Shown: positions 1 to 8,700 of the stretch, piece by piece
How the letters are laid out: each line of letters opens with the position of its first letter
How positions within the stretch are numbered: position 1 is the first letter of the stretch
Assembly (NCBI GenBank): GCA_016281315.1
Contig: JAEEIJ010000056.1
Span: 62,001-126,000 of the forward strand
DNA: 64,000 nt
Direction of reading: 5' to 3'
Source: Bacteroidales bacterium
Lineage (GTDB): Bacteria; Bacteroidota; Bacteroidia; Bacteroidales; UBA932
Program-made: the position numbers and the translations under genes
Notes under the pieces: model-generated
Seen by the model: only the letters and a program-made list of their open reading frames with translations
The model's database searches: none
Told to the model about the DNA's origin: nothing

Positions 1-908
1 GCCGCCGTAATGCCGTCGCTCAGCTCCACGCCGGCGAGGATCTTCTGCTGGTCCTCTTCCTTGAGGGGGGCGTCCAGGACTACCTGGTAAATCTTCTTTT
101 TATTGTAGGACGGGTGGGTGAGCCGTTCGGCCATCTCGCCGTCGTTGGTGAACATCAGTACGCCCGTGGTGCTCTTGTCCAGGCGGCCGACGGGGAACAC
201 GCGGGTGGGGCAGCCTTTGAGGAGGTCCATCACCGTTTTCTCCGCGTGCGGGTCGCTCGCCGTAGTCACATAGCCCTTGGGCTTGTTCATCAGGATGTAT
301 ACTTTTTCTTCGCCTTTGAGGCGCTGTCCGTTGAAGCGGATGTCGTCCTTGAGGATGTTCACCTTGGTGCCCAGTTCCGTCACCACCTCTCCGTTCACGG
401 TGACCACACCGCTCTGGATGAGGGTATCGGCCTCCCTGCGGGAGCACACGCCGGAATTGGCGATGAACTTGTTCAGGCGCACCACTTCCTTGATTTCGGT
501 GGGGGCGGTGTCGTCGTCGCTGTAGCGGCCGTTCACCTGGGGCTTGCGGGAAAGCATCGCTTTCATCCCCTCGTTGGCCTCATTGTGCTTGCCAAAAGGC
601 TTGCGGCCGGGTTTGGACGGGCCGTAACCGGGTTTGGACGGGCCGAAGGACGGCTTCCCGTAACCGCTCTTGCGGGGACGGTCTCCGTAAGACTTGGGCT
701 TGTCGCCGAAGGCGCGGGGTTTATCCCCGAAGGTCTTGGGTTTGTCCCCGTAGGAACGGGGTTTGTCGCCAAAGTGGCGGGGTTTGTCGGAGCCGCTCCG
801 GGGGGAATCCCCGTAGCTGCGGCTGGTGGAATAATCTACGCGCTCTGCGCGGCCCTCTGCGGGCTTTCGTACGATGCGTTTCCTCGTACCTCTTTTGCTG
901 TCTTCCAT
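1..908 (-). CDS. rluB: RsuA/RluB-family 23S rRNA pseudouridine synthase with repetitive basic N-terminal extension (3' end outside window)
   Basis: Converts a uridine in rRNA to pseudouridine in the cytoplasm. I translated it directly from the minus strand. It starts with MEDSKRGTRKR at 908 and stays open to the window edge. Residues about 40-90 are a low-complexity run built on the unit GDKPR plus aromatic and serine (GDKPRSYGDKPKTFGDKPR), then glycine/lysine-rich sequence. An S4 RNA-binding domain follows (RLNKFIANSGVCSRREAD...VTVNGEVV). The catalytic domain contains MNKPKGYVTTASD and GRLDKSTTGVLMFTNDG, the family motif whose Asp is catalytic. It lies 21 bases after tonB on the same strand and may be co-transcribed. 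Family assignment is firm. The exact target (RluB or RsuA/RluF type) is inferred and the C-terminus is missing. Confidence 0.9.
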   Translation of the reverse strand, partial: MEDSKRGTRKRIVRKPAEGRAERVDYSTSRSYGDSPRSGSDKPRHFGDKPRSYGDKPKTFGDKPRAFGDKPKSYGDRPRKSGYGKPSFGPSKPGYGPSKPGRKPFGKHNEANEGMKAMLSRKPQVNGRYSDDDTAPTEIKEVVRLNKFIANSGVCSRREADTLIQSGVVTVNGEVVTELGTKVNILKDDIRFNGQRLKGEEKVYILMNKPKGYVTTASDPHAEKTVMDLLKGCPTRVFPVGRLDKSTTGVLMFTNDGEMAERLTHPSYNKKKIYQVVLDAPLKEEDQQKILAGVELSDGITA

Positions 909-929
909 AGTTCTTTACGACTCACGTCG

Positions 930-1721
930 TTACTTGAGTTTGAATATATAGGTGATCGTTCCCGTCTGCAGGGCGGGAGCATTTGCGTCCATATTGAAAT
1001 GCGCCTTCATCGCGGCGCTGCGGGCGGCGGCCCAGAGGGCTTTATCGGCCACGGTGGTGCCTTCCGCACCGGCCACGGCCTCCGTCACGTTCCCGTACTG
1101 GTCCACCTTCACCTGCACCACCACGGTGCCGGAAAGCTGGCTGCCGTACGAGGGCTTGGGAAGGGTTCCCACCACGTTGCGGCCTTTCACGTGCGCGTTG
1201 GCGCTGCCTTCCGTCTTCCCCTCCTTGGTGTTGCCGTCCGGCTGACCGGCCTTGAAGCCCTCTCCGGCTTCCGAGGCGCTATGCGGGGTGGCGGCCGTGT
1301 TGTCCTGCTTGGACATACCCGGGAACGAGGCCCTGGGATCCAACTTGGGCTCTTCCACCGGCGGGGTGGGTACGTCCACGTCCCCGTGGGCGTCCGGCTG
1401 GGTTTCCGGCGTCACGTTCGGCCTGTCGCTCACGTGGGGCGATTCGGCCTTCTGCACCAGCTCCACCTCCCGCTCCGGGTCCACTTCCTCCGCCTGGGGC
1501 TGACGGCCCGTCCGGGATTCCAGGGGCTTCACTTCCATCTCCTCCGGCTCTTCGAACTCGATGAGGAGGGACGTACGCTCCGGCGGCGGGGGATCCAGGT
1601 ACTTGAGGCCGCTGGTGAGCAGCACCACGAGGGCCAGGGCGTGCACGCCCAGCGTAACGAATACGCCGGTGACGTTAGCGGTCTTTTCCCGTTTTTCCCT
1701 GGTTCTCTGGTAGGGCTGCAT
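930..1721 (-). CDS. tonB: TonB-family energy transducer
   Basis: A 263-residue inner-membrane protein that passes proton-motive-force energy to outer-membrane TonB-dependent transporters such as the SusC proteins in this window. It has a short basic N-terminus (QRTREKREK), one membrane segment (about residues 18-38), a periplasmic linker rich in Pro and Glu (EEPEEMEVKPLESRTG, VPTPPVEEPK), and a C-terminal TonB-like domain (VVVQVKVDQYGNVTEA...AARSAAMKAHFN...GTITYIFKLK). It lies 3 bases after exbD, so the three genes form one operon. Family TonB is clear. Which transporters it serves cannot be told from sequence. Confidence 0.9.
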   Translation of the reverse strand: MQPYQRTREKREKTANVTGVFVTLGVHALALVVLLTSGLKYLDPPPPERTSLLIEFEEPEEMEVKPLESRTGRQPQAEEVDPEREVELVQKAESPHVSDRPNVTPETQPDAHGDVDVPTPPVEEPKLDPRASFPGMSKQDNTAATPHSASEAGEGFKAGQPDGNTKEGKTEGSANAHVKGRNVVGTLPKPSYGSQLSGTVVVQVKVDQYGNVTEAVAGAEGTTVADKALWAAARSAAMKAHFNMDANAPALQTGTITYIFKLK

Positions 1722-1724
1722 ACG

Positions 1725-2135
1725 TTATTCGGGTTGTGTGGCCAAAATGACCTTGTAATGGTTTCTTTTCGCGATGTTCATCATCTGCACCACTTCTCCC
1801 ACGGGGACCGTCTGGTCGCTGTAGATGGAGAACGTGGGGTCCTCCTCCTGCGAGAGGAGGGTTACCAGCTCTTCTTCCACCACGTCGTAGGGCATCGGCT
1901 CCTGGGCACCGTTCACGTGATAGGTGTAGGTGTCGTCGCCCCAGTCCTTGATGCTCACGCTCACGGTGGCCTTGGCGCTCACCTGGCCGGTGGATTTGGG
2001 CAGCAGGAGCTTGAGGGCGTTGGGGTTGATGAGCGTGGAGGTGACCAGGAAGAAGATCAGCAGCAGAAACACGATATCCGTCATACTGGATACCGAGAAC
2101 GAGGCGTCTACCTTGGTGTTTCTCTTGAGTGCCAT
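1725..2135 (-). CDS. exbD: ExbD/TolR-family proton channel subunit
   Basis: A 136-residue subunit of the ExbB-ExbD motor that powers TonB. A short cytoplasmic N-terminus leads to one transmembrane helix with the conserved membrane Asp (MTDIVFLLLIFFLV, Asp20), the residue that carries protons in the family. The rest is a small periplasmic domain (EEDPTFSIYSDQTVPVGEVVQMM). Length is normal for the family. It is separated by 3 bases from exbB upstream and from tonB downstream. TolR is the alternative, but the adjacent TonB gene favours ExbD. Confidence 0.92.
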   Translation of the reverse strand: MALKRNTKVDASFSVSSMTDIVFLLLIFFLVTSTLINPNALKLLLPKSTGQVSAKATVSVSIKDWGDDTYTYHVNGAQEPMPYDVVEEELVTLLSQEEDPTFSIYSDQTVPVGEVVQMMNIAKRNHYKVILATQPE

Positions 2136-2138
2136 AGT

Positions 2139-2882
2139 TTATTCCTGATCTTCGCCGGGTTCGTTGAGGACGATGTCGATGAATTCCAGGGTGGAACTCT
2201 CCATCTTGTAGACGAGGTTCGAAACCTGGGAGGTGAGCCAGTTGTAGCCGAAGTAGGCGATGATGCCCACGATGAGGCCGCCCACGGTGGTGAGCATGGC
2301 CGTATAGATACCGTCGCTGAGGAGGGTGATGTCGATGTTGTTCCCGGCCTTGGACATATTGAAGAAGGCCTTCACCATACCCATCACGGTGCCCAGGAAA
2401 CCGATCATCGGGGCGCCGCCGGCGATGGTGGCCAGGATGGGCAGCCCTTTCTCCAGACGGGAAACTTCCACGTTGCCGATGTTCTCGATGGCGCTCTGGA
2501 TATCGGCCATCGGACGTCCCATCCGGTGGATACCGGTCTCGACCATACGGGCCACGGGGTTGTCGTACTTGCCGCACAGGGTAATGGCGCTCTTGACCTT
2601 GCCCTCGTTCATATAGTCACGAATGTCCTGCATAAAATGAGGGTCGATCTTAGAGGCGTGCTTGAGGGTCCACCATTTGCGGCCGATGAGATAAATGGCA
2701 AGGATTGAGAGGGCGAGGAGCACCCACATCAGCGGGCCGCCCATCGTGAACATGGACCAGAGGCTTTCGCTCATCTGAGCGGGCTGGGCGGCTGCAGGAG
2801 CGGCTGCCGGGGCCTCGTTCAGGGTTTCCACGGCTTCCTGGACGGCGGCCAGCGTGTCGGTTTGAAGGAGAGGGAATATCAT
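2139..2882 (-). CDS. exbB: ExbB/TolQ/MotA-family proton channel protein
   Basis: A 247-residue inner-membrane protein, the pentameric scaffold of the TonB motor. It has an N-terminal Ala/Pro-rich segment (APAAAPAAAQPAQ), a first membrane helix (MWVLLALSILAIYLIG), a cytoplasmic loop with IATIAGGAPMIGFLGTV-type sequence typical of MotA/ExbB, and two further helices (MIGFLGTVMGMVKAFF and AMLTTVGGLIVGIIAYFGY). It is first in the operon exbB-exbD-tonB(-rluB) and is preceded by a -7 element (2915-2922, minus). Start choice: the ATG at 2882 has no close competitor. Confidence 0.92.
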   Translation of the reverse strand: MIFPLLQTDTLAAVQEAVETLNEAPAAAPAAAQPAQMSESLWSMFTMGGPLMWVLLALSILAIYLIGRKWWTLKHASKIDPHFMQDIRDYMNEGKVKSAITLCGKYDNPVARMVETGIHRMGRPMADIQSAIENIGNVEVSRLEKGLPILATIAGGAPMIGFLGTVMGMVKAFFNMSKAGNNIDITLLSDGIYTAMLTTVGGLIVGIIAYFGYNWLTSQVSNLVYKMESSTLEFIDIVLNEPGEDQE

Positions 2883-2914
2883 AGCTAAAAAGTTTATTTA
2901 TTCTAAATAACTCG

Positions 2915-2922
2915 CAAAGATA
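2915..2922 (-). promoter_or_regulatory. -7 promoter element of the exbBD-tonB operon
   Basis: Read on the minus strand the sequence is TATCTTTG, matching the Bacteroidales -7 consensus TAnnTTTG. The start codon of exbB is 32 bases downstream, giving an untranslated leader of roughly 28 bases that is AT-rich (TTATTTAGAATAAATAAAC). Confidence 0.7.
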
Positions 2923-2943
2923 CTAAAAAAAGGGAAGATTTGC

Positions 2944-2951
2944 TACCTTTG
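2944..2951 (+). promoter_or_regulatory. -7 promoter element, near-leaderless start for the SGNH hydrolase
   Basis: TACCTTTG matches TAnnTTTG and ends only 6 bases before the ATG at 2958. With the start site expected about 4 bases after the motif, the transcript would have almost no leader. This also argues against the upstream TTG at 2940 as start, because it would overlap the promoter. Confidence 0.7.
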
Positions 2952-2957
2952 TGTGTT

Positions 2958-4058
2958 ATGAGAAAAACAATTTTCGTGGCGGCCCTTTTCTTTATGGCCT
3001 GCCTCTGGGCCGGGGCACAGGAATACGTTTATACGGAAGCGGCGGATCTTACCCTGGTGGGGAAACTGATGCCCGGGAAAACCGCCAATCCCTATCACCG
3101 GGTGGACACAAGCCTGTACAAAGGATTCACCAAACGGGAGAACCTGCTGGTGCGGATGTCTTCCGGGATGGCCTGTGCCTTCAGGACAGACTCCCGCAGC
3201 CTGACGATCCTCACCGAGTACGGGGAGATGGACGACCCGGTGAATACCAACCTGATATCGGCCCGCGGATACGACCTTTACATCCGCAAAGGCGGGGAAT
3301 GGGTGTGGGCCGCCGCCGGCGTCAACGCCAAGGCCAAACTGGACCTGCCCCTGAAGCTCATTTCCGCTATGGACGGATCCCTGCACGAGTGTCTGCTCTA
3401 TTTCCCCACCTACAGTGAAGAGCGTTCCATCAAGATTGGCGTGGAGAACGGCGCCCTTCTGGAGCCCATTGAGAATCCTTTCCGGCACCGGATCGCCATC
3501 TGGGGGTCCAGCTTCACCCACGGTTCCAGCACCACCCGCGCCGGGATGGCCTATCCCGCCCAGTTCTCCCGCGCCACGGGCCTGCAGATGCTGTCGCTGG
3601 GCTGCAGCGGCCGCTGTATGCTGCAGGATTACTTCTGCGATGCGTTGGTGGATGTAGAGGCCGATGCCTTCGTCTTTGATACCTTTTCCAATCCCCGGGC
3701 TGATGTAATCCGGGAGCGTCTGGTCCCCTTCATCGACCGGATGATTGCCGCTCATCCCGGAAAGCCGCTCATCTTCCAGCAGACGATCTACCGGGAAAAG
3801 CGGAACTTCAACGTGACGGAGGATGAGAAAGAGCAGGCCAAGATGGATATGGCCGCCCAGATTTTCAAGGAAATCAAATCCACGCGGGAAGGGCGGAAGA
3901 AATACAAGGACGTGTACTTCATCACGCCCAACGCCTGTCCGCCCAGCCACGAGGCTTCGGTGGACGGCATCCATCCGGACAATTACGGCTACACGGTGTG
4001 GATGGAATCCATCCGGAAGCCCATCCTGAAAATCCTGCGTAAATACGGCATCCGCTAG
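2958..4058 (+). CDS. Secreted SGNH/GDSL-type hydrolase (probable carbohydrate esterase)
   Basis: A 366-residue exported hydrolase. A signal peptide (MRKTIFVAALFFMACLWAGA) is followed by an N-terminal beta domain (to about residue 175) as in two-domain SGNH esterases, then the catalytic domain. Block I is IAIWGSSFTHGSS with predicted nucleophile Ser185. The Gly block is LSLGCSGRC, and the Asp/His block is VDGIHPDNYGY (Asp336, His339). The family removes acyl groups from sugars or peptides; the substrate is not evident. I chose ATG 2958 over TTG 2940 because the signal peptide begins there and the promoter overlaps the longer start. Its stop overlaps the last 4 bases of the convergent DUF6377 gene. 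Confidence 0.85.
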   Translation: MRKTIFVAALFFMACLWAGAQEYVYTEAADLTLVGKLMPGKTANPYHRVDTSLYKGFTKRENLLVRMSSGMACAFRTDSRSLTILTEYGEMDDPVNTNLISARGYDLYIRKGGEWVWAAAGVNAKAKLDLPLKLISAMDGSLHECLLYFPTYSEERSIKIGVENGALLEPIENPFRHRIAIWGSSFTHGSSTTRAGMAYPAQFSRATGLQMLSLGCSGRCMLQDYFCDALVDVEADAFVFDTFSNPRADVIRERLVPFIDRMIAAHPGKPLIFQQTIYREKRNFNVTEDEKEQAKMDMAAQIFKEIKSTREGRKKYKDVYFITPNACPPSHEASVDGIHPDNYGYTVWMESIRKPILKILRKYGIR

Positions 4059-5566
4059 AGCGCGGCCACGGCTTTGTCGAAGGAAGCATCCGGACACACG
4101 GAATGCTTCTGGAGGATGCTGTGGTAAGAGTAGACCGTGGTCACCGACATATTCAGGACCTTGGCGATTTTCTGCCGTTTTCCGATTCCCATCCGGATGA
4201 GCGCCAAGATGCGCAGTTCCGTGGAGAGTTCGCCCTCCGAGGGCATCTCCAGCCGGTGCTCCGGCTGCATCAGCGTATTCACCTTTTCTACGAAGTCCGG
4301 GAAAATGCCCAGGAAGGCCGAATCGAAGTGGGTGAGCAGCCCGTCGAACTCGCTGTCGGCAAAGGACGGGCGCCGGAGCATCGCGTTCACGGCCTCGGAG
4401 CCGCCCTGCTTGGACGCGTGCCGCAGGGAAGAGCGGTATTCATCCACCTTATTCAGATAGTCCACGCATCGTTCCATATAATCCGCCAGGAAGCTGTCCT
4501 TGATCTTGGAGGCTTCGCTCAGTTGCCGATGGGAAAGGTCCAGACGGGAGGAGTAGCGGGTGAGCAGGAGGAGGGAAATCACCGCGACCAAAAGCAACAG
4601 GGCCACGGCGACGGTGGTGGCAAGGTAGGCGCGCCGCTTCTGCCGCTGCTGCTCCAGCAGGACATTCATGATCTCCATCTCGGAGCGGATGACGTCGTCG
4701 TAGCGGGATTCATAGTGGGAGGAGTAGGCGTCCTTGAGGGTGATGCGCATATAACGGTCGGCCCGTTCGATATCCCCGGTGCGGAACAGGATGCGGGCCA
4801 GTTCGTACAGGGAATTATAGGCTTTGGCCGATAGCCGCATATCGCAGGCGGCCGATTTGGCGAAGTACGCGATAGCATTCTGTTCATCCCCTTCGTAGAG
4901 ATGTTCGCGGGCGATGAAGTAATTTGCTTTGGCGGTGTCGTTCGGGCTCACCAGGGTACAGGCGTGCAGCGTAGCGAGCGCGTCATAGGGAACGCCGTCC
5001 TGCCGGAGGATCTCGTTGTGGTAGTAGGCGCACTCGATGCGGGTGCTGTCTGCGCGCCACCATTTTTCCGATACGGCTTTCTTTTCCGCATTGAATTCCG
5101 GTTGCATATGGGACAGTTTTCCGTAAATGTGATACCCGGCGAAGCAGTACAGGTCCAGAGGGTCGCCCGTCATCCCGGCGGTGTCGATCTGCCGGAAGAA
5201 ATGGAGGGCGCTCTGCAGGGAGTCCATCTTGTAGAGGATGTTGGCATAGGCGGCTTCGCTGATGTGGCGTTGCCGCCGGTCATTGCCGCACAGGCGCAGC
5301 ATCTCCTTCACGCTGATGTAACAGGAGTCGATATCCCGGTAGTTGAGCCGTTTCTCCAGCTGGTAGGCCGCTTCCCATTTGGCCGAGTCCGTGGCGGCGT
5401 GCTGGTACAGCAGCCGGAGGGAATCTTCCAGGTGGGTTTGCCGGAGGTCGTAATACGGCTGATTCTCAATGGCTTTGTCCAACGCCGTGAGATACGGCTG
5501 CCGGGAGGGGGTACAGGAAGGCAGCAGGCAGAGGGCCGAAAGGAGGGATATCAATGCTTTTTTCAT
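4055..5566 (-). CDS. DUF6377-type membrane-anchored TPR regulator with C-terminal HTH
   Basis: A 503-residue protein. The N-terminal signal sequence ends in a possible lipobox (LLPSC, Cys18). Helical TPR-like repeats fill residues 25-305 (for example YANILYKMDSLQSALHFFRQ). One membrane helix follows (about 312-336, TTVAVALLLLVAVISLLLL), then a coiled cytoplasmic segment and a C-terminal helix-turn-helix-like region (ELRILALIRMGIGKRQKIAK then VLNMSVTTVYSYHS). This layout is that of DUF6377 proteins, often found next to SusC/SusD genes and thought to sense in the periplasm and regulate transcription; that role is inference here. It is divergent from PUL1, with an inverted-repeat operator candidate (5651-5675) between them. 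Its promoter gives a leaderless transcript. Confidence 0.82.
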   Translation of the reverse strand: MKKALISLLSALCLLPSCTPSRQPYLTALDKAIENQPYYDLRQTHLEDSLRLLYQHAATDSAKWEAAYQLEKRLNYRDIDSCYISVKEMLRLCGNDRRQRHISEAAYANILYKMDSLQSALHFFRQIDTAGMTGDPLDLYCFAGYHIYGKLSHMQPEFNAEKKAVSEKWWRADSTRIECAYYHNEILRQDGVPYDALATLHACTLVSPNDTAKANYFIAREHLYEGDEQNAIAYFAKSAACDMRLSAKAYNSLYELARILFRTGDIERADRYMRITLKDAYSSHYESRYDDVIRSEMEIMNVLLEQQRQKRRAYLATTVAVALLLLVAVISLLLLTRYSSRLDLSHRQLSEASKIKDSFLADYMERCVDYLNKVDEYRSSLRHASKQGGSEAVNAMLRRPSFADSEFDGLLTHFDSAFLGIFPDFVEKVNTLMQPEHRLEMPSEGELSTELRILALIRMGIGKRQKIAKVLNMSVTTVYSYHSILQKHSVCPDASFDKAVAAL

Positions 5567-5570
5567 GGCG

Positions 5571-5578
5571 CAAATATA
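5571..5578 (-). promoter_or_regulatory. -7 promoter element, leaderless DUF6377 regulator gene
   Basis: On the minus strand TATATTTG is followed by CGCC and then the ATG at 5566. A start site about 4 bases after the motif would coincide with the A of the start codon. Confidence 0.7.
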
Positions 5579-5586
5579 CTTATTTA

Positions 5587-5595
5587 ATCTTGTTT
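5587..5595 (+). promoter_or_regulatory. Single ATCTTGTTT half-site upstream of the DUF6377 promoter
   Basis: ATCTTGTTT is identical to the arms of the inverted repeat at 5651-5675. It lies 9 bases behind the minus-strand -7 element, where a bound regulator could touch the -33 region. It suggests shared or autoregulatory control; inference only. Confidence 0.45.
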
Positions 5596-5650
5596 TACAA
5601 ATATTTAGAACAATATCTTAATTTGCTAATTAATAAATGATTAACGACAA

Positions 5651-5675
5651 AAACAAGATTCAAATTATCTTGTTT
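5651..5675. promoter_or_regulatory. Inverted-repeat operator candidate between DUF6377 regulator and PUL1
   Basis: AAACAAGAT, 7 bases, ATCTTGTTT: perfect 9-base arms. It sits 36 bases upstream of the SusC -7 element and lacks the ACCRG operator seen at PUL2, so PUL1 probably answers to a different regulator. The neighbouring DUF6377 protein is the obvious candidate. Confidence 0.6.
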
Positions 5676-5711
5676 ATGGGAAAATGGAGGATAATGGCTT
5701 TCTTTTCCTGC

Positions 5712-5719
5712 TAAATTTG
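5712..5719 (+). promoter_or_regulatory. -7 promoter element of PUL1
   Basis: TAAATTTG matches TAnnTTTG. The SusC start at 5757 is 38 bases downstream. The operon it starts appears to run to 19138, since no gap over 40 bases follows. Confidence 0.7.
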
Positions 5720-5756
5720 CAGTTGTAACCACGATTTCACGACAAACTGTAAGCAT

Positions 5757-8700
5757 ATGATCCATTCTTCAAAGCTGGCAGCGGCGCTCGCGTTCCTTTT
5801 TATTACGATAGGGACCGTAGCGTCTGCGCAGTCGCTTCGGGTAAGCGGTAAGGTTACCGAAGCTTCCACGGGAGAACCCATCCCCGGTGCGGCCGTTATG
5901 GTGCGTCAGGGGAGCGGCGGCGCCATCACCGACGCTTCCGGCGTCTATTCCATCACGGTAGCCCCGGATGCGGTGTTGGTCTGTTCCTGTATCGGCTATC
6001 AGGACCTGGAGAAAGCCGTCGCCGGCCAGGCAAAACTGGATTTTGCCCTGGAGGAAGACGCCCAGATGCTGGAAGAGACGGTGGTAGTGGGCTATGGCAC
6101 CCTCAAGAAATCCCAGCTGGTGGGTAGCGTGGAGCAGATTTCGGGCGAGACGCTGGAGGGCCGCACCAACGCCAACGTGACCAGGACCCTGCAGGGCCAG
6201 GTTCCCGGCCTGAGCATCTTCGTCTCCGACGGTAAACCCACCCACGGCGGCTCCGTGTACATCCGCGGCGGCGCTACCAACTACGTGATGAAGAAGAACC
6301 TGAGTTCGAAGGACCTGCAGGAGTACTCCATCGGCCAGGGCGGCAGCGCCCTCGTGCTGATCGACGGCGTGGAAGGGGAACTCGCTTCCGTGAATCCGGA
6401 GGACATTGAGTCCGTTTCCGTGCTGAAGGACGCCTCCTCGGCCGCCATCTACGGCTCGCGCGCCGCGTATGGCGTGATCCTTATTACTACCAAGAAGGCC
6501 AACGCCGAGAAGATCACGGTGAGTTACAACGGGGCTTTCTCCCTGAACCGCCGTACCGTGCTGTGGGAAGACCACATTATCTCCGACGGTCTGGAGTTCA
6601 CCCGCAATTTCTACGATTTCTGGCTGGGCAAGACGGAGACTTCGCAGACCGCCGGCAGCGCCCCGTCCAAGATGAACACCTATAACATTCCCTCCGACTA
6701 CCTGGAGCGTTTCGAGGCCAGGCGTGCGGCCGGGAACTACGACGTATACGACCTCACCGACGCCGGTGATTACCTGTATTACGGCTCGGTGAACTACTTT
6801 GAACTCTTCTACAAACGGTACAACACCACCCGCACCCATTCGCTCAGCGTGAACGGCTCGTCCGGAAAGATGTCCTACTCGCTTTCCGGCCGCTATTACA
6901 CGCAGGATGGCATCTACAAGATCGGCAACGAGGATTACAATCAGTACAACCTGCGCTCCAAGGTGTCCCTGAAGCTGCGCGACTGGCTGTCGCTGGACAA
7001 CAATACCTATTTCTACCGCACCGGCTACATCCAGCCCGTCTTCGCCAAGAGCAGCGACCACGTGGGCAGCCAGGTGCAGCAGATTGCCGTGATCGGCCTG
7101 CCGGTGCTTCCGCCCGTGAACGAGGACGGCACCTACACGCTGGGCGGCGCCGCTTCCGGCTACGCTGCCTTCGCGGAGGGCAATTCGGCCCAGGAGTCCA
7201 CCACGACTTCGGTCATCACCACCACCGGCCTCAACGTGGAGCCCATCAAGGGTATCCTGAAGTTCCGGGCCGATTTCTCCTACAAGTTTACCGCCAAGAA
7301 CACCGAGCGCTACGTGGCCCCGACGCCCCAGAGCCTGTCTCCGGGCCGGATCACCTACTATGTGACTGCGGCCGATTCCTACAAGAAAGAGTACCACTAC
7401 GAGACCAATCACATATCGGCCAACGTGGTGGGCACCTATACCCCGAACCTGGGCCCGAACCACAAACTGAACGTGGTGGCCGGCTGGAACCTGGAAGACC
7501 AGCGCTACGACGTGGAAACCATCCAGCGGCTGGGAATGATCCGCCCGGGCCTGACCAGCTTCGAGATGTTCGACGGAAGCGAAATCGAACTCAAGGAATA
7601 CGACAGCAACTGGTGCACTATCGGCAGCTTCGCCAGGGCTAACTACACCCTCCTGAACCGCTACATCGTGGAGGCGTCCCTCCGTTACGACCTCAATTCC
7701 CGTTTCCCGCGCAACCAGCGCGGCGGCTGGTTCCCGTCGGCATCGGCTGGCTGGAGGGTGTCGGAGGAGCCCTGGATGCAGGGCCTGAAGGGCGTGGTGG
7801 ACAACCTCAAGATCCGCGGCAACTGGGGCTCGCTGGGTAACGGCGCTATCTCTCCTTATTCCTTCCTGGAGACGATGGGGGTGGCGACGAGCTCCGTCAT
7901 CTTCGACGGCGGTTTCGTCAATACGGCAGGGATGCCATCCCTGGTGCCCGACAGCCTTACCTGGGAGAAGATCACTACCTGGGACATCGGCCTGGATGTG
8001 GACCTGCTCAAAAACCGTCTCTCCTTCAGCGGCGACTACTACGTGCGCTATACGGATGACATGTATTCCAGCGGTCCCGAGCTTCCCGCCATCCTGGGCG
8101 CCGCGACGCCCAAGGGCAACTATGGGCAGCTCACCACCAGGGGCTGGGAACTTACCCTGTCCTGGAGGGACGCTTTCAAACTGGGCGGGAAGGACTTCAC
8201 CTATTCCGTGAAAGGCAGTCTCTGGGACAGCCGCACCTGGGTCACCCGCTTCTACAACGAGACCCACAACATCTTCGGATTCTATGAGGGGAAGGAAATC
8301 GGCGAACTCTGGGGGTTCCGCACCGACGGTCTGTTTGCCTCCAACGAGGAAGCCAAAAACTGGTATCCGGACAAGTTCCACGACCTGCAGAACCCCGGTG
8401 CTCCTTATGCCGGCGACATGAAGTTCCTGGACCTGGACGGAAGCAAGGAGATAACGGCCGGCGCCGGAACGCTGGAAAGCCACGGCGACCTGGACCGCAT
8501 CGGCAACATTATGCCGCGCTACCAGTACGGGGTGAACGTGGATATGAAGTGGAACGGCATCGGCCTCAGCCTCTTCTTCCAGGGTATCGGCCACCGCGAC
8601 TGGTATCCGTCCGAGGGCTCGTCCCTCTTCTGGGGCGGTTACGAAAGGGCCTACAACTTCGCGCTCAAGGACCAGCAGACGGACCGCGCCATCCTGGACA

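Noticed and set aside
114..2708. 864-residue plus-strand ORF across exbB-exbD-tonB-rluB
   Set aside because: It is antisense to four recognised genes, is rich in His/Gly/Val with no domain pattern, and arises from G+C-rich codon bias.
2940..2957. TTG start adding six residues to the SGNH hydrolase
   Set aside because: It overlaps the TACCTTTG promoter element and shifts the signal peptide inward.
5769..8594. 941-residue minus-strand ORF opposite SusC
   Set aside because: Shadow frame: no recognisable motif, and it covers a full-length SusC with all expected domains.
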